Source: Desulfobacterales bacterium
Lineage (GTDB): Bacteria > Desulfobacterota > Desulfobacteria > Desulfobacterales > Desulfosalsimonadaceae
Length of the DNA stretch: 5,629 nt
Direction of reading: 5' to 3'
NCBI GenBank assembly: GCA_018224315.1
Contig: JAGTVF010000099.1
Coordinates: 1 to 5,629 of the forward strand
A model generated the notes under the pieces. It was given only the letters and a program-made list of their open reading frames with translations. It did no database searches and was not told the origin of the DNA. The first letter of the stretch is position 1. Each line of letters opens with the position of its first letter. Shown one piece after another: positions 1 through 5,629 of this stretch. Made by a program: the position numbers and the translations under genes.

Positions 1-72
1 ATCGGAAATCTGGTACCGATTGTCCTTGGTGTCGATTTCATTTAGAAAAATCAGGCGGGTTTCAGCTTGCAT
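1..72 (-). CDS. ParB/Srx-like N-terminal domain protein, 5' fragment (cut by window edge)
   Basis: Only the first 24 codons are in the window. The reading frame opens with ATG at 70-72 and continues without a stop to the left edge. The visible peptide has the pattern [19 protein letters not shown]. This resembles the start of ParB/sulfiredoxin-type N-terminal domains, where a hydrophobic strand followed by an 'L..ID..D..yRIS' stretch precedes the catalytic or CTP-binding core. The start codon lies inside the end of purC and the two frames overlap by 11 bases (62-72), which suggests translational coupling; the Shine-Dalgarno match upstream is poor. The role (chromosome partitioning, a ParB-like nuclease, or a transcription regulator) cannot be decided from so little sequence. 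The family call is a recognition by eye from about 20 residues and is tentative. Confidence 0.55.
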   Translation of the reverse strand, partial: MQAETRLIFLNEIDTKDNRYQISD

Positions 73-958
73 CCGTCTGGCCGACCAGGGCCTGGAGCGC
101 CTCCTGGTACTTGCTCCTGGTATTTTCGATCACTTCGGCGGGCAGACGGGGCGGCGGCGGGGTCTTGTCCCAGTCAACCGAATTTAAGTAATCGCGGAGG
201 TACTGTTTGTCAAAGCTGGCCTGGGGTCCGCCGGGCTGATAGGTGGCCTTGGGCCAGAACCGGGATGAGTCCGGGGTGAGCACCTCATCAATAAGAATCA
301 GCCCGTTTTCATCCTCTCCGAATTCAAACTTGGTGTCAGCAATGATAATGCCGCTTTTTTCCGCGATTTCAGCGCCCTTCTGATAGATCTCAAGGCTGAG
401 ATCCCGCACCTGCTGCGCCCTTTCGGTGCCGATCAGATCCACCATGTGCTCATAGGAAATATTGATGTCATGCTCGCCAAGCTCTGCCTTTGTGGAGGGG
501 GTGAAAATGGGTTCCGGCAGCCTGTCGGATTCACCGAGGCCGTCGGGTAGCCGGATGCCGCAGACCTCGCCGGTTTTCTGGTAGGATTTCCATCCAGAGC
601 CGGAAATATAGCCGCGCACCACGCATTCCACAGGCAGGGGCCGGGTTTTTTTAACCAGCATGCTGCGGCCTTCGAGTTCATCGCGATACTGCCGGCAAAT
701 TTGCGGGTACTGGTCCACGTCGCTGGCGATTAGATGATTGTCGATTATGGAACTGATGATGTCAAACCAAAACAGGGAGATCCGTGTCAGAATGCTGCCC
801 TTTCCGGGAACAGGATCCTGCATGATCACGTCAAAAGCCGAAATCCGATCCGTGGCAACCATCAGCAACCGGTCGTCGAGATCGTATACATCGCGCACCT
901 TGCCGCGCTTGAAAACCGGCAAATCGTCAAACTTTGTTTCAAAAACCGTTTGTGCCAT
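62..958 (-). CDS. purC: Phosphoribosylaminoimidazole-succinocarboxamide synthase (SAICAR synthetase)
   Basis: This cytosolic enzyme joins CAIR and L-aspartate using ATP to give SAICAR in de novo purine synthesis. The 298-residue length fits the longer, stand-alone PurC type (about 300 residues) rather than the ~240-residue E. coli type. Family motifs appear in order: GKVRDVYD (19-26, nucleotide-binding loop), DRISAFD (37-43), [14 protein letters not shown] (110-123), [13 protein letters not shown] (152-164), [10 protein letters not shown] (205-214) and [14 protein letters not shown] (223-236). The SGSGW and [10 protein letters not shown] segments are the diagnostic signatures. The ATG at 956-958 is preceded by a good AGGAAGG ribosome binding site. 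The gene starts 15 bases after the PilZ gene stops and overlaps the next gene at its 3' end, so it sits in the middle of a polycistronic run with signalling genes instead of other pur genes. All key motifs are present, so the protein looks functional. Confidence 0.97.
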   Translation of the reverse strand: MAQTVFETKFDDLPVFKRGKVRDVYDLDDRLLMVATDRISAFDVIMQDPVPGKGSILTRISLFWFDIISSIIDNHLIASDVDQYPQICRQYRDELEGRSMLVKKTRPLPVECVVRGYISGSGWKSYQKTGEVCGIRLPDGLGESDRLPEPIFTPSTKAELGEHDINISYEHMVDLIGTERAQQVRDLSLEIYQKGAEIAEKSGIIIADTKFEFGEDENGLILIDEVLTPDSSRFWPKATYQPGGPQASFDKQYLRDYLNSVDWDKTPPPPRLPAEVIENTRSKYQEALQALVGQTDAS

Positions 959-973
959 TGTACCTTCCTGACT

Positions 974-1324
974 TTAAATATATTGTTTATTAAATTCCCG
1001 GACAAAGCGCGTAATAATTTCCCGGCTGTCCGGATCCAGGTCGTAGAATTCCACGCCGGACTCAAACCTTCCCATCTCATTGCGATTGCAGTAAATTACC
1101 TTCCCCTTGACGTCGACAACTTCATCTTCCAGACCGACAGCCAGCAAAACAATATACTGCGTCTCAATGGGCTCGTGGGTTTCAAGCTTTAGCCCGATTT
1201 CATTGATGTTCAGAGTACGCCCCATGCCCTGCTTCCATTCTTTTCCTTCTTCGTCTATGCAAACGTATGAAAGAAGCTGAATGGATTCATACCGCTGCTG
1301 TTGTCTTTGTTCGTTTTTTATCAT
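974..1324 (-). CDS. PilZ domain protein (probable c-di-GMP effector)
   Basis: The gene encodes a 116-residue single-domain protein. An RxxxR motif is visible near the N-terminus (R7-QQQ-R11), followed by a beta-rich domain. The second PilZ motif, normally [D/N]xSxxG, reads N39-I-N-E-I-G44, so the usual serine is asparagine. A later GRFESGVEFYDLD stretch matches the final strands of PilZ domains, which end in a short helix. PilZ domains bind cyclic di-GMP through the RxxxR arginines and the DxSxxG loop; the retained arginines favour binding, while the S-to-N change leaves affinity uncertain. The ATG at 1322-1324 is preferred because AAGGAG lies 8 bases upstream. An upstream in-frame TTG at 1354 would add 10 residues (PIPLQGAEE) that are simply the translated ribosome binding site region. 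It lies 42 bases after the dual cNMP gene and 15 bases before purC, in the same direction. Confidence 0.88.
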   Translation of the reverse strand: MIKNEQRQQQRYESIQLLSYVCIDEEGKEWKQGMGRTLNINEIGLKLETHEPIETQYIVLLAVGLEDEVVDVKGKVIYCNRNEMGRFESGVEFYDLDPDSREIITRFVREFNKQYI

Positions 1325-1366
1325 CTCCTCGGCTCCTTGTAAGGGGATTGGCAAATCCTGGCGGCA

Positions 1367-2548
1367 TCAGTCAACATCGGCGGATTGGCCTGCGGATCGG
1401 ATCAGATCAGCAATCCGGCTCGTGGTTACAGATATGGAATTGGTCATATTCTGAATCATGTTTTTCAGCGTGCTGGATAACGCCTCGTATTCCTGTTCGA
1501 CCACGCCGGGTTCAACGGGCTGCACCGCAATATCGTCGGACACATACACGTGTGCGGAATAAGGTTCATGGGCGGCATTTAAAAACGGAACTCTGCCGAT
1601 AAGGTCACCGACGTCCAGAGTGAGCAGATGTATGTACTTTTTTTTCATTTTTACATAAACAAAAGCCTGTCCCCGGGTAATAAAAAAAACCTTGTGCTCA
1701 TTTTGTTTTTTGTCAATAAATCGCTTGCCCACGGGTTTGCCGGAAAGCGGCGGGGAGTGCTTGAGCACCAGTGCCGTACAGACATCAGTGAGCTGCTTCA
1801 TCCGCTTGTCCATGGAAATCAAAATGTTTTGAAACATTTCAGAAAGACTCGAATACTCCCGGGCAATCAGTTCTGAATCGATCACCCCGAGCTGCACCCG
1901 GCCCACAGCGAAAATACTGGCGCTGCGAACGTTGCCGTCGCGAAGAAAGGACACAATGCTGCCGATAAATGCCCCTTCGGTCATGCGCAGAATCGGCGCG
2001 TTACCGTTTTCGGTTATCCGAACCACTTCCACGGTGCCCTCAAGGATCACCCAGAACCATTTGCCAAAGCGGTTCTGGATGACAATTTCATCTCCGTTCT
2101 GAAAAATTTCTTCATCCACAACATAGACATAATCCACCACCGGGCCGTTTAAAACCGGCAGCTGATCAGGACCGGACCGGCTTTTGTGCGAATCTGAATC
2201 GTTTCCGCCCATAATCGGAATCACTCCTTCATCGACTAAGCGAAGACCATCGAGTATGAGTTCCATCCGGCTTTTTTTGATGACCGGATCACGATTGACA
2301 TCTTCTTCCATGAATTCAAAATCGGCTTCCCGCCAGCCGAAAAAACCGTTGAGGGCATCCAGTCCTGTGATTTTTCCGTATTCTGCATCCACCGGATTGC
2401 CGTTTTTTAGATAAATATAGCCGGGCACCCCGGTCCACGCGCTGGAGATTTTCAAAACCCCGGTGCTGCCACCGCCGCCGAGCTGCTGAAGCAGTTCGGC
2501 CAGCCCGAGAAATGCCAGACTTCCTTTTAGCACCACTTTTGATTCCAT
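1367..2548 (-). CDS. DUF4388 protein with two degenerate cyclic-nucleotide-binding folds
   Basis: This 393-residue protein has no signal peptide or membrane segment. Residues 5-80 form a DUF4388 (PatA N-terminus-like) domain: GSLAFLGLAELLQQL, a run of four glycines (24-27), 'TGVLKI', 'GYIYLKNGNPVDAEYG' and the closing 'FFGWREADFEF'. Residues about 141-225 resemble a CRP-type cNMP-binding barrel (NGDEIVIQ..F, 'FWVILEGTVEVV', 'GAFIGSIVSFL', 'RSASIFA'). Residues about 273-347 look like a second such barrel ('KVFFITRGQAFVYV', 'GDLIGRVPFL', 'YSAHVYVSDD'). In the first cassette the usual GE is GS (196-197) but R208 remains; in the second GE is GR (318-319) and the arginine is Y330. No DNA-binding helix-turn-helix follows, only amphipathic helices (226-262, 349-385), so it is not a CRP-type transcription factor. 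ATG at 2546-2548 is chosen; a GTG two codons upstream (2554) is possible, and both have weak ribosome binding sites. It is the first gene of the purC run. Confidence 0.85.
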   Translation of the reverse strand: MESKVVLKGSLAFLGLAELLQQLGGGGSTGVLKISSAWTGVPGYIYLKNGNPVDAEYGKITGLDALNGFFGWREADFEFMEEDVNRDPVIKKSRMELILDGLRLVDEGVIPIMGGNDSDSHKSRSGPDQLPVLNGPVVDYVYVVDEEIFQNGDEIVIQNRFGKWFWVILEGTVEVVRITENGNAPILRMTEGAFIGSIVSFLRDGNVRSASIFAVGRVQLGVIDSELIAREYSSLSEMFQNILISMDKRMKQLTDVCTALVLKHSPPLSGKPVGKRFIDKKQNEHKVFFITRGQAFVYVKMKKKYIHLLTLDVGDLIGRVPFLNAAHEPYSAHVYVSDDIAVQPVEPGVVEQEYEALSSTLKNMIQNMTNSISVTTSRIADLIRSAGQSADVD

Positions 2549-2658
2549 TGCCACCTGGTTGTATCTTTGCTGAAATGGTCGTTAAATGCATTTGTCCCGG
2601 ACGATAACAGCTGGAGCAAAAAAAAGTATTTGTCTCAATAACATCGCATGGTTCTGCT

Positions 2659-2687
2659 ATCATACTGATTTCACCACCGGAGCTCAA
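2659..2687 (-). promoter_or_regulatory. Candidate sigma70-type promoter of the dual-cNMP/PilZ/purC run
   Basis: On the minus strand, TTGAGC (2682-2687, 4 of 6 to consensus) is separated by exactly 17 bases from TATGAT (2659-2664, 5 of 6 to consensus). Transcription would start near 2652, leaving a leader of about 100 bases before the ATG at 2548. No other pair of comparable quality was seen between the two divergent genes on this strand. The call is based on motif match only. Confidence 0.5.
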
Positions 2688-2777
2688 GAAAATTTTTCAT
2701 AAATGCATTATGCCGGCACCCGCCCTGCCCAATCCCCTCAAAGAACAGCAACAGGGGGGCAAGGCGTAAAATTGCGC

Positions 2778-2783
2778 TTGACA
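2778..2783 (+). promoter_or_regulatory. Candidate -35 element for mdh
   Basis: A perfect TTGACA lies 125 bases before the mdh start. No good -10 hexamer is found at 16-18 bases (the 17-base position reads AATGCC). The nearest AT-rich hexamer, CCTAAT at 2805-2810, would need a 21-base spacer. The promoter is therefore incomplete by inspection and may need an activator or lie elsewhere. Confidence 0.25.
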
Positions 2784-2817
2784 ACTCCGGCCGGCAATGG
2801 AATGCCTAATCAGGGAG

Positions 2818-2831
2818 TGTGACAAATCACG
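2818..2831. promoter_or_regulatory. Short inverted repeat upstream of mdh, possible operator
   Basis: TGTGA-caaa-TCACG contains a perfect GTGA/TCAC inverted repeat around a 4-base centre. The half-sites resemble those of CRP/FNR-family and Rex regulators, but the centre is 2 bases shorter than the usual sites of those families (GTGA-N6-TCAC). If the TTGACA at 2778 is a real -35, this site would lie just downstream of the start point, where a repressor could act. Confidence 0.25.
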
Positions 2832-2905
2832 GGCAATCATGCCGGATTTCTCTTGCATGTCCGTACGGGCCTGCCTGAACAACAAAACAACATACAAAGG
2901 AGTAA

Positions 2906-3838
<933 letters not shown>

Positions 3839-3848
3839 TGCGCATCTG

Positions 3849-3860
3849 AATTGAGCGATT
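3849..3860 (+). repeat. 12-bp direct repeat, copy 1
   Basis: AATTGAGCGATT is found here 10 bases after the mdh stop and again, unchanged, at 3966-3977. The two copies bracket the hairpin-containing stretch 3861-3965. Confidence 0.7.
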
Positions 3861-3879
3861 TTTAAGCATCCGCCCCGTT

Positions 3880-3915
3880 GGCGGCCGGTCTTTGAACCCT
3901 CCCTGACCGGCCGCC
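3880..3915. repeat. 11-bp perfect inverted repeat (strong hairpin) downstream of mdh
   Basis: GGCGGCCGGTC (3880-3890) is exactly complementary to GACCGGCCGCC (3905-3915), with a 14-base loop. No T run follows, so it is not a classical intrinsic terminator; it could protect the mdh transcript 3' end or be a REP-like sequence. CCGCC at 3870-3874 can pair alternatively with GGCGG at 3880-3884. Confidence 0.7.
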
Positions 3916-3932
3916 GTCGGGACGGAGTCGAC

Positions 3933-3958
3933 AACGAAAACGTCAGGGCGTTTTTCTT
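3933..3958 (+). terminator. Weak candidate intrinsic terminator of mdh
   Basis: AAAACG (3937-3942) pairs with CGTTTT (3949-3954) around the loop TCAGGG. The stem can extend outwards with one mismatch and one wobble, and the right arm runs into T5-C-TT. Only two GC pairs are in the stem, so it is weak alone. Its position after the strong hairpin and before the convergent gene fits a terminator role. Confidence 0.35.
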
Positions 3959-3965
3959 AAACCTA

Positions 3966-3977
3966 AATTGAGCGATT
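3966..3977 (+). repeat. 12-bp direct repeat, copy 2
   Basis: This is an identical copy of AATTGAGCGATT at 3849-3860. The copies start 117 bases apart. The flanking bases differ on both sides, so the identity is limited to the 12-mer. Confidence 0.7.
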
Positions 3978-4012
3978 GTGAATACTGATGCACCCGAAAA
4001 AAGTCGCGATCC

Positions 4013-4136
4013 GACGGCTTTGTAAAAAGTCCAAGATCAAGGCTTGTGCGATTTCGAAGAAAGCAGCGTACTTAGCGTACGTGAAATTCTGAGGAATCGC
4101 GCGTAACGCAGATATTGGATTTTTTACAAAGCCGTC
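4013..4136. mobile_element. 124-bp near-palindromic MITE-like/REP-like element
   Basis: The ends are 16-bp perfect inverted repeats: GACGGCTTTGTAAAAA (4013-4028) and its complement at 4121-4136. The next 10 bases inward pair at 8 of 10 positions. Further in, a GCGATT-containing block (4047-4061 against 4087-4101) pairs at 11 of 15. The centre is CGTAC (4067-4071) pairing with GTACG (4077-4081) around a 5-base loop. The whole element could therefore fold as one long imperfect hairpin. It has no coding capacity. The right end abuts the minus-strand DUF4388 gene and supplies two bases of its TGA stop. Such structure suits a non-autonomous transposable palindrome or a REP-type repeat. Which one depends on copy number, which cannot be seen here. 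Confidence 0.7.
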
Positions 4137-5154
4137 AATACTGCCTGCAGTTATTGCAGGCTTCCTGCCAGAGCAGATTCAGCAGGGTTTTCATAAAGGA
4201 TGTGCGGCTTTGCTCCAGGAGACGTTCCAATTGGGCTTTTTCTGCAGGATCATTCATTTTCCGGGCTTCATTGGTCACCGATTCCATTAAAATGTCAGGG
4301 TCTGCGGCATCCCGGAACAGTCGGGTCAGGGCCAGGCGCAGGATGCTGCTGCGCGGAAGCGCCAGGGAGTCTAAGGTTTGTCGGAACTGCCGGGCATCCA
4401 CCCCCCGGAGCTGTTCCACGGCCCGGGCTGCAGATTCATTCATTGGCAGGGATTGCAGAATTTCGATTGCCCCGGCCGATATCAGGGAGTTGATGACCCG
4501 GTAGCCGGTAAAATCATCCCATCCGGTTTCGTCAATAACCTGACGCACGGTGGATTGGCCGTTGATCATGGACAAAAGCATTGACTCATCGGTATTGAAT
4601 TCGAGGTTTTGGCTTGTTTGTTTATGATCGCAAGGCTTGAGCACAGCCTGATCATCCGGGATTTGTTTTTTCAGCGCTGCCAGTTCATCAATTCTGCGGG
4701 AGGCTTCCAGCAAAATATTCATGGTGTTAAATGCACTGCCCACAATGCGTTTCAGGTCTATGGATTCATCTTTGTACACAAACTGACCGGTTTGCCACAA
4801 AAATACGTTATAAAGAGAATTCTCCGCCTGTTTGAGCAAAAAGCCGTTTAGTTCCGCCACCGTGATTTTCCCCTGTTCCACAAGGGTTTTTCCGATGCCC
4901 TGGTTTTTTTTCCGGCTTGCCGTCAGGGCGGCTTCCAGGGTTTGGGCACTGATCAGACCGTTGTTGACCAGCAATTGCCCGATACGGTTGCTTTTGCGCG
5001 ATTCCGTGGCAAATACGATATCGCCTTCCTGCATCAGGATCTGGACCTGGTTGCTCTCAGAGCTGATGGTCAGCCTTCCGCTTTTTCTTTCATACTTGAT
5101 CATCTGAAGAAGGTTTGAAAGATCAAATGTATCAAGGCTTCCCTGGATGGCCAT
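4135..5154 (-). CDS. DUF4388 protein with nested tandem MshEN-type motifs and a winged-helix-like segment
   Basis: This 339-residue cytoplasmic protein opens with a DUF4388 half (1-52: 'IQGSLDTFDLSNLLQMI', 'SGRLTI', 'QEGDIVFA'). The fold closes later with 'SLYNVFLWQTGQFVYKDE' (113-130). Between these parts lie two 24-residue repeats separated by exactly five residues. Motif 1 is 57-80 (RIG..LLVNNGLI....L...L) and motif 2 is 86-109 (GIG..LVEQGKI....L...L..Q). This spacing and pattern match the c-di-GMP-binding MshEN domain. Deviations are S80 for the final Q of motif 1 and G86 for the first R of motif 2. Residues 186-233 ('DESMLLSMINGQSTVRQVI' to 'LISAGAIEIL') resemble a winged helix-like domain common in DUF4388 proteins. 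The rest is helical. ATG at 5152-5154 has AGGAG 5-6 bases upstream. It lies 59 bases after uvrC in the same direction. The stop overlaps a palindromic element, so the C-terminus may be altered. Confidence 0.87.
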   Translation of the reverse strand: MAIQGSLDTFDLSNLLQMIKYERKSGRLTISSESNQVQILMQEGDIVFATESRKSNRIGQLLVNNGLISAQTLEAALTASRKKNQGIGKTLVEQGKITVAELNGFLLKQAENSLYNVFLWQTGQFVYKDESIDLKRIVGSAFNTMNILLEASRRIDELAALKKQIPDDQAVLKPCDHKQTSQNLEFNTDESMLLSMINGQSTVRQVIDETGWDDFTGYRVINSLISAGAIEILQSLPMNESAARAVEQLRGVDARQFRQTLDSLALPRSSILRLALTRLFRDAADPDILMESVTNEARKMNDPAEKAQLERLLEQSRTSFMKTLLNLLWQEACNNCRQY

Positions 5155-5213
5155 GCTTTCTCCTGTATAAACGGGTCAAAAAAATTATCCTCCAATATTT
5201 CATGGGTCACGGC

Positions 5214-5629
5214 TTATCGCCCGGAAAGGCCGGAATGAATGGATTGGGCAGCTTTGCGTGTCATGCCGGAAAGTCCGGCCAGCTCCTCGACCGGAGCTGC
5301 GGCAATGGCCGCGATGCTGCCGTAGTGCTGAAGCAAAACAGCCTTTCGCCTGGGTCCGATACCGGCGATATCATCTAAGGCCGAATGCAGGCTCCGGCTG
5401 CTTCGCCGCTTGCGGTGAAAAGACACGGCCCGGCGATGGGCCTCGTCGCGGATGCGCTGGAGCAGATGCAATTGTTCGGTATGCTGTTGAAAATTAACCG
5501 GATTGGCCCGACCCGGCAGGTAGATCTTGTCTTCGGGCTCGCCTTTGGCCTCATCTTTTTTGGCAATGCCGATCACCCCGAACTGCCCGGACAATCCGAG
5601 TTCATCTATCACTGCAAGGGCGATGTTGA
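5214..5629 (-). CDS. uvrC: UvrABC excision nuclease subunit C, C-terminal part (cut by window edge)
   Basis: UvrC makes the two incisions around DNA lesions in nucleotide excision repair with UvrA and UvrB. About 138 C-terminal residues are in the window; the frame stays open to the right edge, where it reads NIALAVIDELGL, the stretch after the family's GGKGQL. It includes the end of the RNase H-like 5'-endonuclease domain ('VIGIAKKDE', 'KIYLPG') and 'LLQRIRDEAHRRAVSFHRKRR', whose RDEAH histidine corresponds to catalytic H538 of E. coli UvrC. A tandem helix-hairpin-helix DNA-binding region follows, with 'LDDIAGIGPRRKAVLLQHYGS' and then 'LAGLSGMTRKAAQSI'. An internal GTG at 5612 is not the real start because similarity continues upstream of it. 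The stop is TAA at 5214-5216. The end of the protein matches the usual UvrC C-terminus, with no sign of truncation. Confidence 0.95.
   Translation of the reverse strand, partial: NIALAVIDELGLSGQFGVIGIAKKDEAKGEPEDKIYLPGRANPVNFQQHTEQLHLLQRIRDEAHRRAVSFHRKRRSSRSLHSALDDIAGIGPRRKAVLLQHYGSIAAIAAAPVEELAGLSGMTRKAAQSIHSGLSGR

Larger units (their letters stand above)
3839..4134. other. Convergent intergenic region rich in repeats and hairpins
   Basis: This 296-base gap holds no gene. From left to right it contains the first copy of a 12-bp direct repeat, an 11-bp perfect hairpin, a weak terminator-like hairpin with a T run, the second 12-bp copy, and a 124-bp palindromic element. The last runs into the stop codon of the neighbouring gene. 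Each is listed separately. Confidence 0.85.

Noticed and set aside
734..1192. 152-codon open frame on the plus strand opposite purC and the PilZ gene
   Set aside because: It lies antisense to two well-supported genes, has no ribosome binding site worth noting and no recognisable protein features.
1325..1354. TTG start that would lengthen the PilZ protein by 10 residues
   Set aside because: The added codons include the AAGGAG ribosome binding site of the downstream ATG, which is the better start.
2316..2687. 123-codon open frame on the minus strand overlapping the start of the dual cNMP gene
   Set aside because: It overlaps the DUF4388 coding start in another frame, its peptide is low in recognisable structure, and it would begin inside the candidate promoter.
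2715..2728. GG-N10-GC spacing resembling a sigma54 -24/-12 promoter upstream of mdh
   Set aside because: Only the GGCAC part fits well; the -12 part reads CTGCC instead of TTGCA, and the leader would be about 170 bases. The match is likely chance in GC-rich sequence.
4013..4136. CRISPR repeat or tRNA-like gene as an explanation for the palindromic element
   Set aside because: There is no repeat-spacer series, and the fold is a single long hairpin with no cloverleaf or anticodon arm.
4115..4504. 129-codon open frame on the plus strand starting in the palindromic element
   Set aside because: It is antisense to the well-supported DUF4388 gene, and its arginine- and serine-rich translation looks like a shadow frame.
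5155..5213. Possible promoter for the DUF4388 gene (TTGGAG, GATAAT, TATACA words)
   Set aside because: No pair of -35 and -10 words has both good sequence and 16-18 base spacing.

Overview
The window reads as a chromosomal segment of a Gram-negative anaerobe of the Desulfobacterota, most likely Desulfobacterales. This rests on an LDH-like malate dehydrogenase, two DUF4388 signalling proteins, a PilZ protein, and a roughly half-GC base composition with long imperfect palindromes between genes. The assignment is inference from gene style; there is no rRNA or marker gene here to prove it.

Layout. Positions 1-2548 form a tightly packed minus-strand gene run, read from right to left. It starts with a DUF4388 protein carrying two degenerate cyclic-nucleotide-binding folds (1367-2548). 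A small PilZ protein (974-1324) follows, then purC (62-958), then the first 24 codons of a ParB-like N-terminal domain protein that overlaps the purC stop and runs off the left edge. A plausible sigma70-type promoter for this run lies at 2659-2687. After a divergent intergenic region, mdh (2909-3838) is read on the plus strand. It faces a second minus-strand unit: the 3' end of uvrC (5214-5629, cut by the right edge) followed by a second DUF4388 protein (4135-5154).

The convergent gap between mdh and the second DUF4388 gene is rich in structure. It holds an 11-bp perfect hairpin, a 12-bp direct repeat flanking it, a weak terminator-like hairpin, and a 124-bp near-palindromic element with 16-bp perfect terminal inverted repeats. 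That element abuts the DUF4388 gene so exactly that it supplies two bases of its stop codon.

How the genes work together. Housekeeping genes (purC, mdh, uvrC) alternate with signalling genes that look tied to cyclic (di)nucleotides: PilZ, a dual cNMP-fold protein, and a DUF4388 protein with two tandem MshEN-type motifs (24+5+24 residues) nested inside the DUF4388 fold. The most notable points are this nested MshEN arrangement, the loss of key phosphate-cassette residues in the dual cNMP protein, the co-transcription of purC with signalling genes, and the palindromic element. No RNA gene, CRISPR array or complete insertion sequence was seen.
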